From the NCBI RefSeq assembly GCF_001010355.1, contig NZ_JPLA01000044.1, positions 1 through 44,728 on the forward strand: a stretch of 44,728 nt of DNA, given 5' to 3'. Positions 20,855 to 28,277 of the stretch are shown here, in pieces. The notes beneath the pieces are model-generated. The model did not search any database, had not been told where the DNA came from, and was given only the letters and a program-made list of their open reading frames with translations. The number at the start of each line of letters is the position of its first letter. The stretch's first letter is position 1. The position numbers and the translations under genes are program-made. Origin of the DNA: Dyella japonica DSM 16301. GTDB taxonomy: Bacteria > Pseudomonadota > Gammaproteobacteria > Xanthomonadales > Rhodanobacteraceae.

Positions 20855-22162
20855 ATGGCAAGAAGTGGCTTCACTGATGTCTACCTGAAAAGTCTGAAAC
20901 CCCGAGCAATCCGCTATACCGTCTATGAAAAGGGTGGCGGCATCGAAGGGTTTGTGGTGGACGTTATGCCATCGGGCAAGTTGTCCTTCCGCTATCGCTA
21001 CAGACTGGACGGCAAGCGGCAAAAGGTAACCATCGGCAGCTATCCCGCCATGAACCTTGGGCTAGCTAGGGACCTGTGCCGGGAAATGGTCGTACAGGTG
21101 CAGCGTGGCATATCACCTGCTGCGGAGAAGAAGCGAAGGCGAGCTGAAGAAAAGAAGGCGACTACCTTCGGCGCACTCGTGGATGATTGGGTTGCCAATG
21201 TTCTGCGGAAGGTCAATAAAACCCCATCTGCAGACGAAGGTTTCCTCAAGAACTACATCTTGCCTTCATTGCGTGATCGAAACATTGCGGATGTCGACCG
21301 TGCGGCGGTCTGGGCTTGTATTGACCTTGCCAAGGGCAAGAAGCGGTATCAGGCAGCGCGGAGGGTGCATAGCGTACTGAAGCGAGTCTTTGACTATGCG
21401 ATTAGCAAGGGTGATCTGCACGTCAGTCCGGTCACCGGTATTGACCCGAAGCATATTGCACCTGCGCAAGCCCGCGATCGGGTGCTAAGTCCGACAGAAA
21501 TTCCCGTGTGGCTGCATACGATCGAAACCAGCGGCATTCCGCGGTCTATGAAGCTAGCCCTGAGAATTTTACTGTTGATCCCCGCGCGTAAGGGCGAGCT
21601 TCTTGCCGCCAAGTGGGTACATGTGGACCTTAAGGAGCGGACGTGGGACATACCCAAGGAGAACAGTAAGAACGGGACGCCATTGCGGCATCGACTCTCA
21701 GATCAAGTGGCATCCATCTTCGAACAGTTGTTGTTGTTGGCGGCTGGCAGTGAATGGGTGCTCCCTTCTTCTAAAGGAGGCGGAAAGAAGCCCTTGACCA
21801 AATCTGGAATCAACACCGCTCTGCGTGCGCTGAAAGGGTTGCCAAACGGTATCGTAATACACGATCTGCGGCGCACCATCCGTACCCAGCTAACGGAACT
21901 AGGTATTGCGCCGAATGTGGCCGAGCTTTGCCTCAATCACCGGCCGACGGGAATCAAGAAGATCTATGATCGTTCCGAGCTAATCGACCAGCGATATCAG
22001 GCACTATTGCGCTGGGAAAGGCACCTTCATGAAATAGTTGTCGAGCCGGCCAGCGCGTCAAATGCCGAGCAACCCAACGAAGTTGATACCTTGATCGAAA
22101 AGATCAGGTTGGATGGGGTACTAAGGGACTATGTGCTGCGGAAACTGCTGGTAGTACCGTGA
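20855..22162 (+). CDS. int: P4-type tyrosine integrase of the mnmE island
   Basis: A 435-residue site-specific recombinase. The N-terminal arm-binding domain (about residues 1-90, with YRLDGKRQKVTIGSYPAMNLGLARD) is typical of P4-like integrases with a DUF4102-type fold, and is followed by a core-binding SAM-like domain (about 95-190). The catalytic domain shows R245 in LIPARKGELL, H336-x-x-R339 in IHDLRRT, H362 in CLNHR and the nucleophile Y371 in KKIYDR, with the usual nine-residue H-to-Y spacing, so it should be active. ATG 20855 is preferred over GTG 20843 because of ACGGAGGG just upstream. It sits 175 bases from attL reading inward, as in SGI1-like islands, and should catalyse recombination at the mnmE end. 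Confidence 0.93.
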   Translation: MARSGFTDVYLKSLKPRAIRYTVYEKGGGIEGFVVDVMPSGKLSFRYRYRLDGKRQKVTIGSYPAMNLGLARDLCREMVVQVQRGISPAAEKKRRRAEEKKATTFGALVDDWVANVLRKVNKTPSADEGFLKNYILPSLRDRNIADVDRAAVWACIDLAKGKKRYQAARRVHSVLKRVFDYAISKGDLHVSPVTGIDPKHIAPAQARDRVLSPTEIPVWLHTIETSGIPRSMKLALRILLLIPARKGELLAAKWVHVDLKERTWDIPKENSKNGTPLRHRLSDQVASIFEQLLLLAAGSEWVLPSSKGGGKKPLTKSGINTALRALKGLPNGIVIHDLRRTIRTQLTELGIAPNVAELCLNHRPTGIKKIYDRSELIDQRYQALLRWERHLHEIVVEPASASNAEQPNEVDTLIEKIRLDGVLRDYVLRKLLVVP

Positions 22163-22322
22163 AGGCTGTTGGGCGTGTCGGCGCTGATGAACATTGTCGT
22201 AGCAAAGCCTGATCAAGATGCGCATATCGGCAACACAACAGTTGATACCTTGACCAAGGGGAGCCTTGCTCCCTGTTCTTACGGCCGTCGTCCCATACTT
22301 CAAGCAACGCTGGGCCGAAGAG

Positions 22323-22511
22323 TTACTTGTTGTTCTTGGGCGGAGCTGGAGCTGGAGCTGGTGCAGGTGCTGGTGCCGGCGAGGCAGCCGGTGCACGTGG
22401 CATCTGAGCGCTCGGTGCCCCTCGTGAGTTATTAGTGGAGACAACCTTGCTCATGAGGGCGGATGGCATGCCGTCATTGGCGTAAATACGCCCATTCTTC
22501 TTGTCAGCCAT
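22323..22511 (-). CDS. Small protein with Pro/Ala-repeat tail, partner of the upstream membrane protein
   Basis: A 62-residue protein of unknown function. The start at 22511 (MADKKNGRIYANDGMPSAL) is preceded by AAGGAG at a good distance. The N-terminal half is polar; the C-terminal third is a low-complexity APAPAPAPAPPKNNK tail. It lies 41 bases downstream of a three-segment membrane protein whose C terminus is a very similar PAPAPAPTQSSK tail, so the two form one operon and may share a binding partner through the tails. I recall similar two-gene modules in other gammaproteobacterial islands but cannot name a family. No toxin or nuclease motif is seen. Confidence 0.65.
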   Translation of the reverse strand: MADKKNGRIYANDGMPSALMSKVVSTNNSRGAPSAQMPRAPAASPAPAPAPAPAPAPPKNNK

Positions 22512-22552
22512 AAATGTGCTCCTTGTACAGGGCATGGGACCGTGCCCGCCCT

Positions 22553-23242
22553 TTACTTACTTGACTGGGTTGGTGCTGGTGCTGGTGCAGGTGCTGGTGC
22601 CGCAGGTGCAGGTGCTGCCGTGGATGCCGCAGGCATTGCCGCGCTCGGGGTGCCTTTATGCACAACCTGCATGGCTGCAGAACCTATGCCTTCTGTTACC
22701 AAGGACTGCCTCGAACTGGTCGCTGATTCTTTTTCGCCTGCCATCACAGTGCCCTCTGTCTTGTCGTGAACATTGATCCAAACGAATGCGATGGTGAAGC
22801 CACAGGCCGCAAAAAAAACCATACCGGCTAGTGGATTCAACCACTTCAGGACCTTTCCAGCCAAGCCATCCTTGTTGTAATAGTCGTCCTTGCGGTTGAT
22901 GAAATACTCATGGGCGAAGTTGACGCTCTGCCGGTTGGCTTCTCCCGCGATCGGGAAGGATGCCAGCATTAAAAGCAGGGAGACAGCGAACAGCACCCAA
23001 GATGTCTTGATGGTCCACAGGGCATGTGCTGTAGCCAATGGCACAAGGTCTTTGATGAATGTGATGGATAGGCCAAGCGCTCCAGTGGAGTAGGCCAGAA
23101 TGGTGTTGTCGTACTTGTCCCTGTTCGCTCGTTCGCGAGTCTGTTGTTCGGTCCAATAGGCGTCGAACAGCGTGCGACGGCGTAAAGTTTCATCGTCGGG
23201 CGGGTCATGTTGTTGCCCGCTGTCGTTTGTGTCTTCGCTCAC
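22553..23242 (-). CDS. Predicted membrane protein with Pro/Ala-rich tail
   Basis: A 229-residue protein of unknown function. A charged cytoplasmic N terminus (about residues 1-48, rich in Arg/Glu) precedes membrane segments at about 49-70 (ILAYSTGALGLSITFIKDLV), 82-100 (WVLFAVSLLLMLASFPIA) and 137-160 (LAGMVFFAACGFTIAFVWI), then a Ser/Ala-rich region and a (PA)n tail. The start is GTG at 23242 with a purine-rich AGAGGCAGG leader. It is first in a two-gene operon with the small tail-sharing protein. The two-helix plus juxtamembrane helix layout is loosely like SLATT-type effectors of bacterial conflict systems, but I see no diagnostic motif and do not assign it. Confidence 0.75.
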   Translation of the reverse strand: MSEDTNDSGQQHDPPDDETLRRRTLFDAYWTEQQTRERANRDKYDNTILAYSTGALGLSITFIKDLVPLATAHALWTIKTSWVLFAVSLLLMLASFPIAGEANRQSVNFAHEYFINRKDDYYNKDGLAGKVLKWLNPLAGMVFFAACGFTIAFVWINVHDKTEGTVMAGEKESATSSRQSLVTEGIGSAAMQVVHKGTPSAAMPAASTAAPAPAAPAPAPAPAPTQSSK

Positions 23243-23322
23243 CCCACCTGCCTCTTGGATTCTCCCAACACCATTGGGCCGTACGGTGACACATCCTTCT
23301 TCTTGATCGAAGGGCGTCGCTA

Positions 23323-23724
23323 TTAACGCGGGAGTAGCAAGTTGGCATGAAAGACGAGATTAGCTGCAGTCGCCTTTTGCTCGTGCTTCTCAGCATGCCA
23401 TCCGACAATAACGCTGTGTTCTACGTACTTCCTTGCTGGCGAGGAGAACGCCTCAAGTTTCGCGTTTTCGACACTGGCAACAGGTACGTCGGAAGCAGCA
23501 ACGGCAACGCGATCCTTCCGTATGGTCCGCCCGAGATACCACAGCCGCTTCACTGAGACCCGCTCCCGATGGCAAACGGACGTCTCGTGCCTGCCCTTAT
23601 ATGGCTCCGGCAAGAACGCGGCTTGCTTGGGCCTTTGTTCGGCAGCCGAGTAGTTCCGTTTTTCGAATATGAATCGGGTAACCGTCTGACTGTCAGGCAG
23701 CCTCTTCTCTGGGAACCGGCTCAT
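23323..23724 (-). CDS. Conserved protein of unknown function, last gene of the TIGR04255 operon
   Basis: About 133 residues if started at ATG 23724 (MSRFPEKRLPDSQTVTRFIF); an in-frame ATG at 23790 would overlap the previous gene by about 100 bases. Neither has a clear ribosome-binding site, so translation is probably coupled to the upstream gene, whose stop lies at 23693-23695. Recognisable blocks are RFIFEKRNYSAAEQRPKQAAFLP, RHETSVCHRERVSVKRLWYLG and HSVIVGWHAEKHEQKATAAN; I recall this pattern (AFLP, ETSV, HxxIxGWP, K-x-x-Q) from island-borne hypothetical proteins but know no function. There is no signal peptide or membrane segment. It is probably a subunit working with the other products of this operon. 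Confidence 0.72.
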   Translation of the reverse strand: MSRFPEKRLPDSQTVTRFIFEKRNYSAAEQRPKQAAFLPEPYKGRHETSVCHRERVSVKRLWYLGRTIRKDRVAVAASDVPVASVENAKLEAFSSPARKYVEHSVIVGWHAEKHEQKATAANLVFHANLLLPR

Positions 23725-24187
23725 CAACCAGTTGGGCAATAGCACTGAGAACAGATTTTGGAATCGAGTCCACAAATTCTTCTGTTCCATGCAGGCTTAC
23801 CTTAGGTCCGAATTGACCAGCGAAAGATAGACGTCCATCAAAGCGAATGCTGACGGAAAAATTCTTTCCGCGCTTACCGAACCAGTCGAAGGAAATTTCG
23901 CCGTCAGGATCAACGGCAACCTCAGGAGTGGGGACCCAGTTCGGAAGAGCCAGCAGAAACAAGCGGCCAACACCGACGGTTTCCTGTTCAACGTTGTCGG
24001 TAATCCCGGAGCGAACCTCGTCCTGCAGTGCATCCAACTCGTCGAGAGGCAGGCGCTGATCTACGCGCTGAAGTGAACTGACCGCGGTGCGGGTCAGCTT
24101 GGCAACAGAGACGGCTTCCGGACTCGTGCCAGCGTCGACCCAGCGGGGGTTGATTCCATAATTCGGACGCAATGCCATTGTTGTCAT
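23693..24187 (-). CDS. Unknown protein, third gene of the TIGR04255 operon
   Basis: A 164-residue soluble protein beginning MTTMALRPNYGINPRWVDAG. Its ATG overlaps the stop codon of the TIGR04255 gene in an ATGA junction, so the two are translationally coupled and likely made in fixed ratio. The C-terminal half has a regular beta-rich look: PTPEVAVDPDGEISFDWFGKR, FSVSIRFDGRLSFAGQFG and HGTEEFVDSIPKSVLSAI, which suggests a compact binding domain rather than an enzyme. No catalytic motif is recognised. Base composition is island-like. Function unknown; context places it in a multi-gene conserved system. Confidence 0.78.
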   Translation of the reverse strand: MTTMALRPNYGINPRWVDAGTSPEAVSVAKLTRTAVSSLQRVDQRLPLDELDALQDEVRSGITDNVEQETVGVGRLFLLALPNWVPTPEVAVDPDGEISFDWFGKRGKNFSVSIRFDGRLSFAGQFGPKVSLHGTEEFVDSIPKSVLSAIAQLVDEPVPREEAA

Positions 24188-24921
24188 ACGAAGTAGCCTG
24201 CTGTTTCTTCGGTGATGTAGTCGAAGAAGATTCGGTTCTTGAAGTCGCGAAGTTTAGCCAACGCTTCCCACATAGCCGGTCCATCTGCATCGAAGGACTT
24301 CTGCTGCATGACATCGATATCCAGCAGGATGGTCATAGGTACCGATACGGACGGCGGATGCTCCAATGCCTGAGTCACCCGTGCAATTTGATTCGAGGCA
24401 CCATCAACTATTACGGTCTGTTGCAGAAAACTTGAGATCGACTGCGGCAAGTCGGGCGGGACTTCTGGCGGGCAGGTCAAATAGGCGTCGAAGTCCTTCA
24501 GCGGGGCCGGGATGGGCATGGAGTTAATGTAACGAACCGCAACCCGCGTTACCTCACTAGGACGTACCGCCTTTTGATATATGTCCCAGTACTTCTTCGC
24601 CTCACCGCAAATTTGATCCCAATCCTCATATGGTGCCAGCCGACTGAAGGTCAAACCTGTGGTCTTGACCTGCAGGACATGTGGAGGGGCGTCAAGGCGA
24701 ACACCGATTTTACTCTGCGCGGTCTGCGTGCTTGCAACCCCAGACGGATCAATGGTCAGCCCTACTGAGTTGTGCCACATATCAATGCGGGATGAGAATC
24801 CGCCCGCAATGCTGTCCACTAACGATTGGACTGCTCTCATGCTGCCGTCAGCGGTTGTAACCTGAATATCTATGATGGCTTCACGGATTGGGGCGTGGTC
24901 AAGATGCCTCGGCTTAGCCAC
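24184..24921 (-). CDS. TIGR04255-family protein
   Basis: A 245-residue protein. GTG 24921 is chosen as start because AAGGAAAG precedes it and because the family motif begins at once (KPRHLDHAPIREAIIDIQV). Other family-like blocks are RVAVRYINSMPIPAPL in the middle and LRDFKNRIFFDYITEETAGYF at the C terminus. TIGR04255 is a sporadically distributed family of unknown biochemical role, often found in variable genome regions. The start overlaps the end of the preceding small gene by eight bases, and the end overlaps the next gene by four, so it is the centre of a tightly coupled four-gene operon. The family assignment is from memory of its conserved ends; moderate to high confidence. Confidence 0.8.
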   Translation of the reverse strand: MAKPRHLDHAPIREAIIDIQVTTADGSMRAVQSLVDSIAGGFSSRIDMWHNSVGLTIDPSGVASTQTAQSKIGVRLDAPPHVLQVKTTGLTFSRLAPYEDWDQICGEAKKYWDIYQKAVRPSEVTRVAVRYINSMPIPAPLKDFDAYLTCPPEVPPDLPQSISSFLQQTVIVDGASNQIARVTQALEHPPSVSVPMTILLDIDVMQQKSFDADGPAMWEALAKLRDFKNRIFFDYITEETAGYFV

Positions 24922-25138
24922 GGCCGCTTTCCTTCTTGGGGGCGACGTTGAGCGCGACTCCGTTGTCACGAAGCTTGTCCTGATTTTCCCAAAGCCACAT
25001 CCGGATGATCGAACAGGCAACCTCGGACTTATTGGTTCCATGGATCCCCAAGGAACAAATGTCCTCGATGATGCGATCCGTAGCCGCATCGACCGTCAAC
25101 TGGAGCTTGCAGCTGGGTACAAGCTTGCTACGCGCCAC
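24914..25138 (-). CDS. Small ribbon-helix-helix-like protein, first gene of the TIGR04255 operon
   Basis: A 74-residue protein from GTG 25138, which has AGGTGG at a good distance; a TTG at 25195 would add 19 residues without a ribosome-binding site. One beta-strand-like stretch (KLQLTVDAATDRIIEDI) followed by helix-turn-helix-like GIHGTNKSEVACSIIRMWLWENQDKL resembles the ribbon-helix-helix fold of CopG/MetJ-type repressors. It overlaps the TIGR04255 gene by eight bases. It may autoregulate the operon by binding the repeated TATCA motifs in the divergent promoter region (25139-25308). It could alternatively be a structural subunit or antitoxin. Confidence 0.68.
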   Translation of the reverse strand: MARSKLVPSCKLQLTVDAATDRIIEDICSLGIHGTNKSEVACSIIRMWLWENQDKLRDNGVALNVAPKKESGRG

Positions 25139-25215
25139 GGCATGCCACCTGATTCTATTTGGATTGAGTCTAGACTCTTTCTGACATGCCAACAATGTGG
25201 CTGAAAGGCAGGTCT

Positions 25216-25288
25216 CCTATCAAAAAGTAGACGTTGCGATAGGCAGTAGGACGTCTATCAAATCCCCTATCAGAATGATATTATCAAA
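25216..25288. promoter_or_regulatory. Cluster of TATCA motifs in the divergent regulatory region
   Basis: The 170-base gap between the two divergent operons contains CCTATCAA (25216), GATAGG (25238, inverted), CTATCAA (25255), CCTATCAG (25266) and TTATCAAA (25281). The spacing is irregular. They could be operators for the ribbon-helix-helix-like protein or a recombination site for the serine recombinase. Confidence 0.45.
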
Positions 25289-25308
25289 TAATCTAAGGAG
25301 ATTTGATT

Positions 25309-25881
25309 ATGTCCGAGACGGTAGGTTACGCCCGTGTCAGCAGCACTGGTCAAAGCCTCGACGTGCAACTGGACAAGCTGAAGGGTGCTGGCTGCACCCG
25401 TATCTATTCCGAAAAGCGGTCCGGCAAGCAGGCTGATACGCGCCCTGAACTTCAGGCGTGCCTCCAGTTCCTACGGGATGGGGACACCTTGGTTATATCC
25501 CGGCTAGACCGCATGGCCCGGTCCGTACTGGATTTGGCGAAAATCGCGGACCTGTTGAACAAGAAGGGCGTAGCACTTCGCGTCATCGATCAGGCTATCA
25601 ACACCAGTACATCGGAGGGCCGACTGATGTTCAGTCTGCTGGGGGCCTTCGCGCAGTTCGAGAATGACATCCGGGCCGAGCGTCAGGCCGATGGAATCAA
25701 TAAGGCCAAGCAGAAGGGTGTGGCATTTGGGCGGAAGCGTGCCTTGACCGAAGAACAGTGCAAGCGCATCCGTACCCTTCGACAGGAAGAGAAGTTCTCG
25801 GTCGCCCAATTGGCCGAGCGCTTCAATGTCGGCCCAGCAACAATCTATAGGGCACTCCAGCCCCCGCATGATGGAAGATAA
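25309..25881 (+). CDS. Serine recombinase (resolvase/invertase family)
   Basis: A 190-residue small serine recombinase. The catalytic domain starts MSETVGYARVSSTGQSLDVQ with the nucleophile S11, and continues with DTLVISRLDRMARS and FSLLGAFAQFENDIRAERQ, all canonical. A C-terminal helix-turn-helix (KFSVAQLAERFNVGPATIYRAL, about residues 160-183) binds DNA. AAGGAG precedes the ATG. It is full length, so presumably active in inversion or resolution. It leads a rightward operon with the HNH protein (41-base gap) and two more genes, and is divergent from the TIGR04255 operon. It may control the orientation or copy state of DNA in the island; no obvious invertible segment was found. Confidence 0.95.
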   Translation: MSETVGYARVSSTGQSLDVQLDKLKGAGCTRIYSEKRSGKQADTRPELQACLQFLRDGDTLVISRLDRMARSVLDLAKIADLLNKKGVALRVIDQAINTSTSEGRLMFSLLGAFAQFENDIRAERQADGINKAKQKGVAFGRKRALTEEQCKRIRTLRQEEKFSVAQLAERFNVGPATIYRALQPPHDGR

Positions 25882-25922
25882 GATCCCGTATTGCTTGATG
25901 TGTACTTGCACGGGGGCCGGGT

Positions 25923-26699
25923 GTGGCAATCACAGATAAGACCCGAAAAATACTTTGGGCGAAGTCCGGCGGACGATGCGCTATGTGCCAGCACGCACTG
26001 GTACTTGCCCCGACTGATAGTGATGACGAGTCCGTAGTCGGCGAGGAATGTCACATAGTATCCGGAGCCGCAGGTGGCCCTCGGTTCGATCCAAACTTTC
26101 CCAAGGATGATGTCGATTCCTTCGGAAATCTGCTTCTACTATGTCGAATTCACCATAAGCAGGTAGACGACCAAACCGTTGCATTCACTGCCAGCATCCT
26201 ACGCGATATTAAGGTGAAGCATGAGGTTTGGGTCCATGAAACGCTTGAAAATAAACCGCGAGAAGCGCCCAAAGTTGCACCAGTTAAGCGCACCCGTTTC
26301 AAGAGCGAAATTCCTGCCCAGTTGCCGATGGTGACATCCGGCAAGGCGCTACTTGATCTTGCCCTTGGATGCTTTGGTCAGTACCCGTACTTCGGCGATG
26401 ATTTGACCGACGAAGAGATGGATTTAGTTGGCGGATTCATCGAAGCGGTACAAGACTGGGGGGACGTACTAGATGGCTCGGAAGTCGTAGAGATTATGAG
26501 GGCGGGGAAAGCGATAGACGCCATGATCGTGGACCTCGCTGAACACGGGTTTCTCGTATTTGCAGCAGTGGAGCGACAGCGCCTTGAAGGAGGTGTTGGA
26601 CCTTCACAGATGATTTGCCTTCTACACTTATCGGTAGCTCGGGGATCGGATAGATCTGTCGTCGTCAAAGAAGACGGTAACGAGATGAATCGCGGTTGA
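25923..26699 (+). CDS. HNH endonuclease with an unknown C-terminal domain
   Basis: A 258-residue protein starting at GTG 25923. The N-terminal HNH nuclease domain shows the zinc ligands C19-x2-C22, the ECH motif with H44, N69 in SFGNLLLLC, C74 and the RIHHK histidines H77/H78, so both metal site and catalytic residues are present. A basic linker (about residues 105-125) leads to an unrecognised C-terminal domain (about 130-258; GYFGDDLTDEE-type acidic start, many hydrophobic helices). It is the second gene of the recombinase-led operon; the next gene is 50 bases away. HNH nucleases next to island recombinases are often restriction or abortive-infection effectors; that role is inference. It lacks the SAVED domain of Cap5-type CBASS effectors. 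Confidence 0.85.
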   Translation: MAITDKTRKILWAKSGGRCAMCQHALVLAPTDSDDESVVGEECHIVSGAAGGPRFDPNFPKDDVDSFGNLLLLCRIHHKQVDDQTVAFTASILRDIKVKHEVWVHETLENKPREAPKVAPVKRTRFKSEIPAQLPMVTSGKALLDLALGCFGQYPYFGDDLTDEEMDLVGGFIEAVQDWGDVLDGSEVVEIMRAGKAIDAMIVDLAEHGFLVFAAVERQRLEGGVGPSQMICLLHLSVARGSDRSVVVKEDGNEMNRG

Positions 26700-26749
26700 G
26701 ACCATCGGAGCCGCGGGGCCAAGGCACTGAACTTAAGGAAAGAGTCGCC

Positions 26750-27154
26750 ATGTCGAAGAACTCGAAAGCAAAACGAGACGCGAAACGGAAGAAGGCGCCC
26801 AAGCGAACCCATATAAGAAAACCAAATGCAGTCTTTGAGCCACACGGGGAAATGCGAGACGGAGCGGGTCGCGTCATTGCTGGTGTGGGGAAACAAGGCG
26901 ATGACTGGCTGTTGATCGCAGGCGGCCAAGTACTCGCTGGTGGATCAAGTGCCGCTGATGTCATGGCAATGCTCGACCAACTGGCGGCAATCCGGCAGGC
27001 AGATGGAGATGTAGTCCTTAATTCCTACTCGACTACCTTCCGTGCGTGTGCGGAGCGTGATGCTGCGGAAGAAGGTATGACGTTATACGAGTACATTGAG
27101 CAAGCCCGAGCGGAAATGGCTAATTCCGCAGCCGGATCCTCACAAATTCCGTAG
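26750..27154 (+). CDS. Unknown protein with a strongly basic N terminus
   Basis: A 134-residue protein. ATG 26750 is chosen because of AAGGAAAG upstream; an in-frame earlier ATG at 26696 overlaps the HNH gene end. The first 25 residues are Lys/Arg-rich (MSKNSKAKRDAKRKKAPKR), which suggests nucleic-acid binding. The rest (GRVIAGVGKQGDDWLLIAGG, GEMRDGAGR and a C-terminal acidic helix MTLYEYIEQARAEM) matches no family I know. It sits between an HNH nuclease and an Mrr-like nuclease in the same operon (50- and 40-base gaps) and could be a regulator or DNA-guiding subunit for them. Confidence 0.65.
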   Translation: MSKNSKAKRDAKRKKAPKRTHIRKPNAVFEPHGEMRDGAGRVIAGVGKQGDDWLLIAGGQVLAGGSSAADVMAMLDQLAAIRQADGDVVLNSYSTTFRACAERDAAEEGMTLYEYIEQARAEMANSAAGSSQIP

Positions 27155-27194
27155 CCATCAGGCACCCCGCCACCATTTGGACTACAACATCGTA

Positions 27195-28133
27195 ATGTCA
27201 GCTTTAAATTTCAAAGAGATTCCTCTGCCGACGTCAGGATCCGGCCGCGATCAATTCGAAATGTTTGCTCGCGATTTCCTCGACATGCAGGGGTTTCGAG
27301 TAGTCACGGGTCCAGATCGCGGCGCAGACGGCGGGCGTGACCTGATTGTGGAAGAAACGCGCACCGGTATAACTGGCGATAGCAAAATTCGTTGGCTGGT
27401 CAGCTGCAAGCACAAGGCTCATAGTGGCGCTTCCGTTACTCCAGATGATGAGAGCGATATCCGAGATCGCCTGCAGACACATGACTGTCGGGGCTTCATG
27501 GGTTTTTATTCCACGCTTCCCAGCAGCGGCCTTGCTCAAAAGCTGAATGCGCAGGGTTTGCCGTACGAAGTACAGGTCTTTGATGGGGCGCGGATCGAAT
27601 CGCAGCTGCTGAAGAGCCCAGCGGGCGTCGCACTTTCTCGCAGATACATGTCTGTTTCGACAGCGAACTGGTCGCGCGAACATCCTGCTCCAGCACGCCT
27701 CTTCCGCGAGGACCCAGAGCTACTCTGTGAGTATTGTCAGAAGAGCCTTCTGCACCCGGACCTTTCAGGCATCATTGTTTTGTGGTGTTCCCGCAACGAC
27801 GACTATTCTGAGAGAACGGTCGAAAAAGTATATTGGTGTTGTAAGGGAGCTTGTGACCGGATCCTTAAGTCCAAGCACCATCGAAAGGGGTTGGTAGATG
27901 GATGGGAAGACATACCGGATATCGTCGCACCAGTGGGCTACCTTCGATGGTTCATTGCTATCATCAATGAACTTCATTCCAGTCGTTCGTACTCCCCAGC
28001 CGCGTTGGAACGTTCGAAGACATTCCTCATCAATCTGTTCCCTCTTGTTGCGAGAGAAATGACTGCAGCCGAGAAGGATAGAATCGGATCGCTCGGTGTG
28101 ATTCCGGCGGCGCTTGGTGGTTGGGGAGAATAG
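27195..28133 (+). CDS. Mrr-like restriction endonuclease (PD-(D/E)xK fold) with a Cys-rich C-terminal region
   Basis: A 312-residue protein. ATG 27195 is used because nuclease homology begins there; an earlier ATG at 27096 lies inside the preceding gene. The N-terminal half shows the Mrr pattern: E22 in DQFEMFARDFL, GADGGRD with D49, and VSCKHK with K72, the usual catalytic E...D...xCK set. The C-terminal half contains LCEYCQKS and WCCKGACD, possible zinc ligands. It is the last gene of the recombinase-led operon. Mrr-like enzymes cut modified or foreign DNA, so a defence function in concert with the HNH nuclease is plausible. No methyltransferase lies nearby, which would fit modification-dependent cleavage. 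Function is inferred from fold motifs. Confidence 0.82.
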   Translation: MSALNFKEIPLPTSGSGRDQFEMFARDFLDMQGFRVVTGPDRGADGGRDLIVEETRTGITGDSKIRWLVSCKHKAHSGASVTPDDESDIRDRLQTHDCRGFMGFYSTLPSSGLAQKLNAQGLPYEVQVFDGARIESQLLKSPAGVALSRRYMSVSTANWSREHPAPARLFREDPELLCEYCQKSLLHPDLSGIIVLWCSRNDDYSERTVEKVYWCCKGACDRILKSKHHRKGLVDGWEDIPDIVAPVGYLRWFIAIINELHSSRSYSPAALERSKTFLINLFPLVAREMTAAEKDRIGSLGVIPAALGGWGE

Positions 28134-28277
28134 CTACTAAACGATGGCGCCGACCCAGCAAAACAGACCATGGCCTATCTGTGCAGTCGGTACCAAGAAA
28201 GTAAGTGCTTCAGGCGCCAAACTTGTATGGATCGTGGCGCCTCGGCCACTGTGCTGCGCAACTACAGTGAGACTGGG

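Noticed and set aside
22169..22435. Plus-strand open frame of 88 codons after the integrase
   Set aside because: It overlaps the small minus-strand gene that has a good ribosome-binding site; its Leu/Glu/Val repeat is the reverse reading of the Pro/Ala tail codons.
22343..22620. GGTGCTGGTGCAGG-type microrepeats as a regulatory or CRISPR-like array
   Set aside because: They are low-complexity codons for the (PA)n protein tails, with no spacers of constant length.
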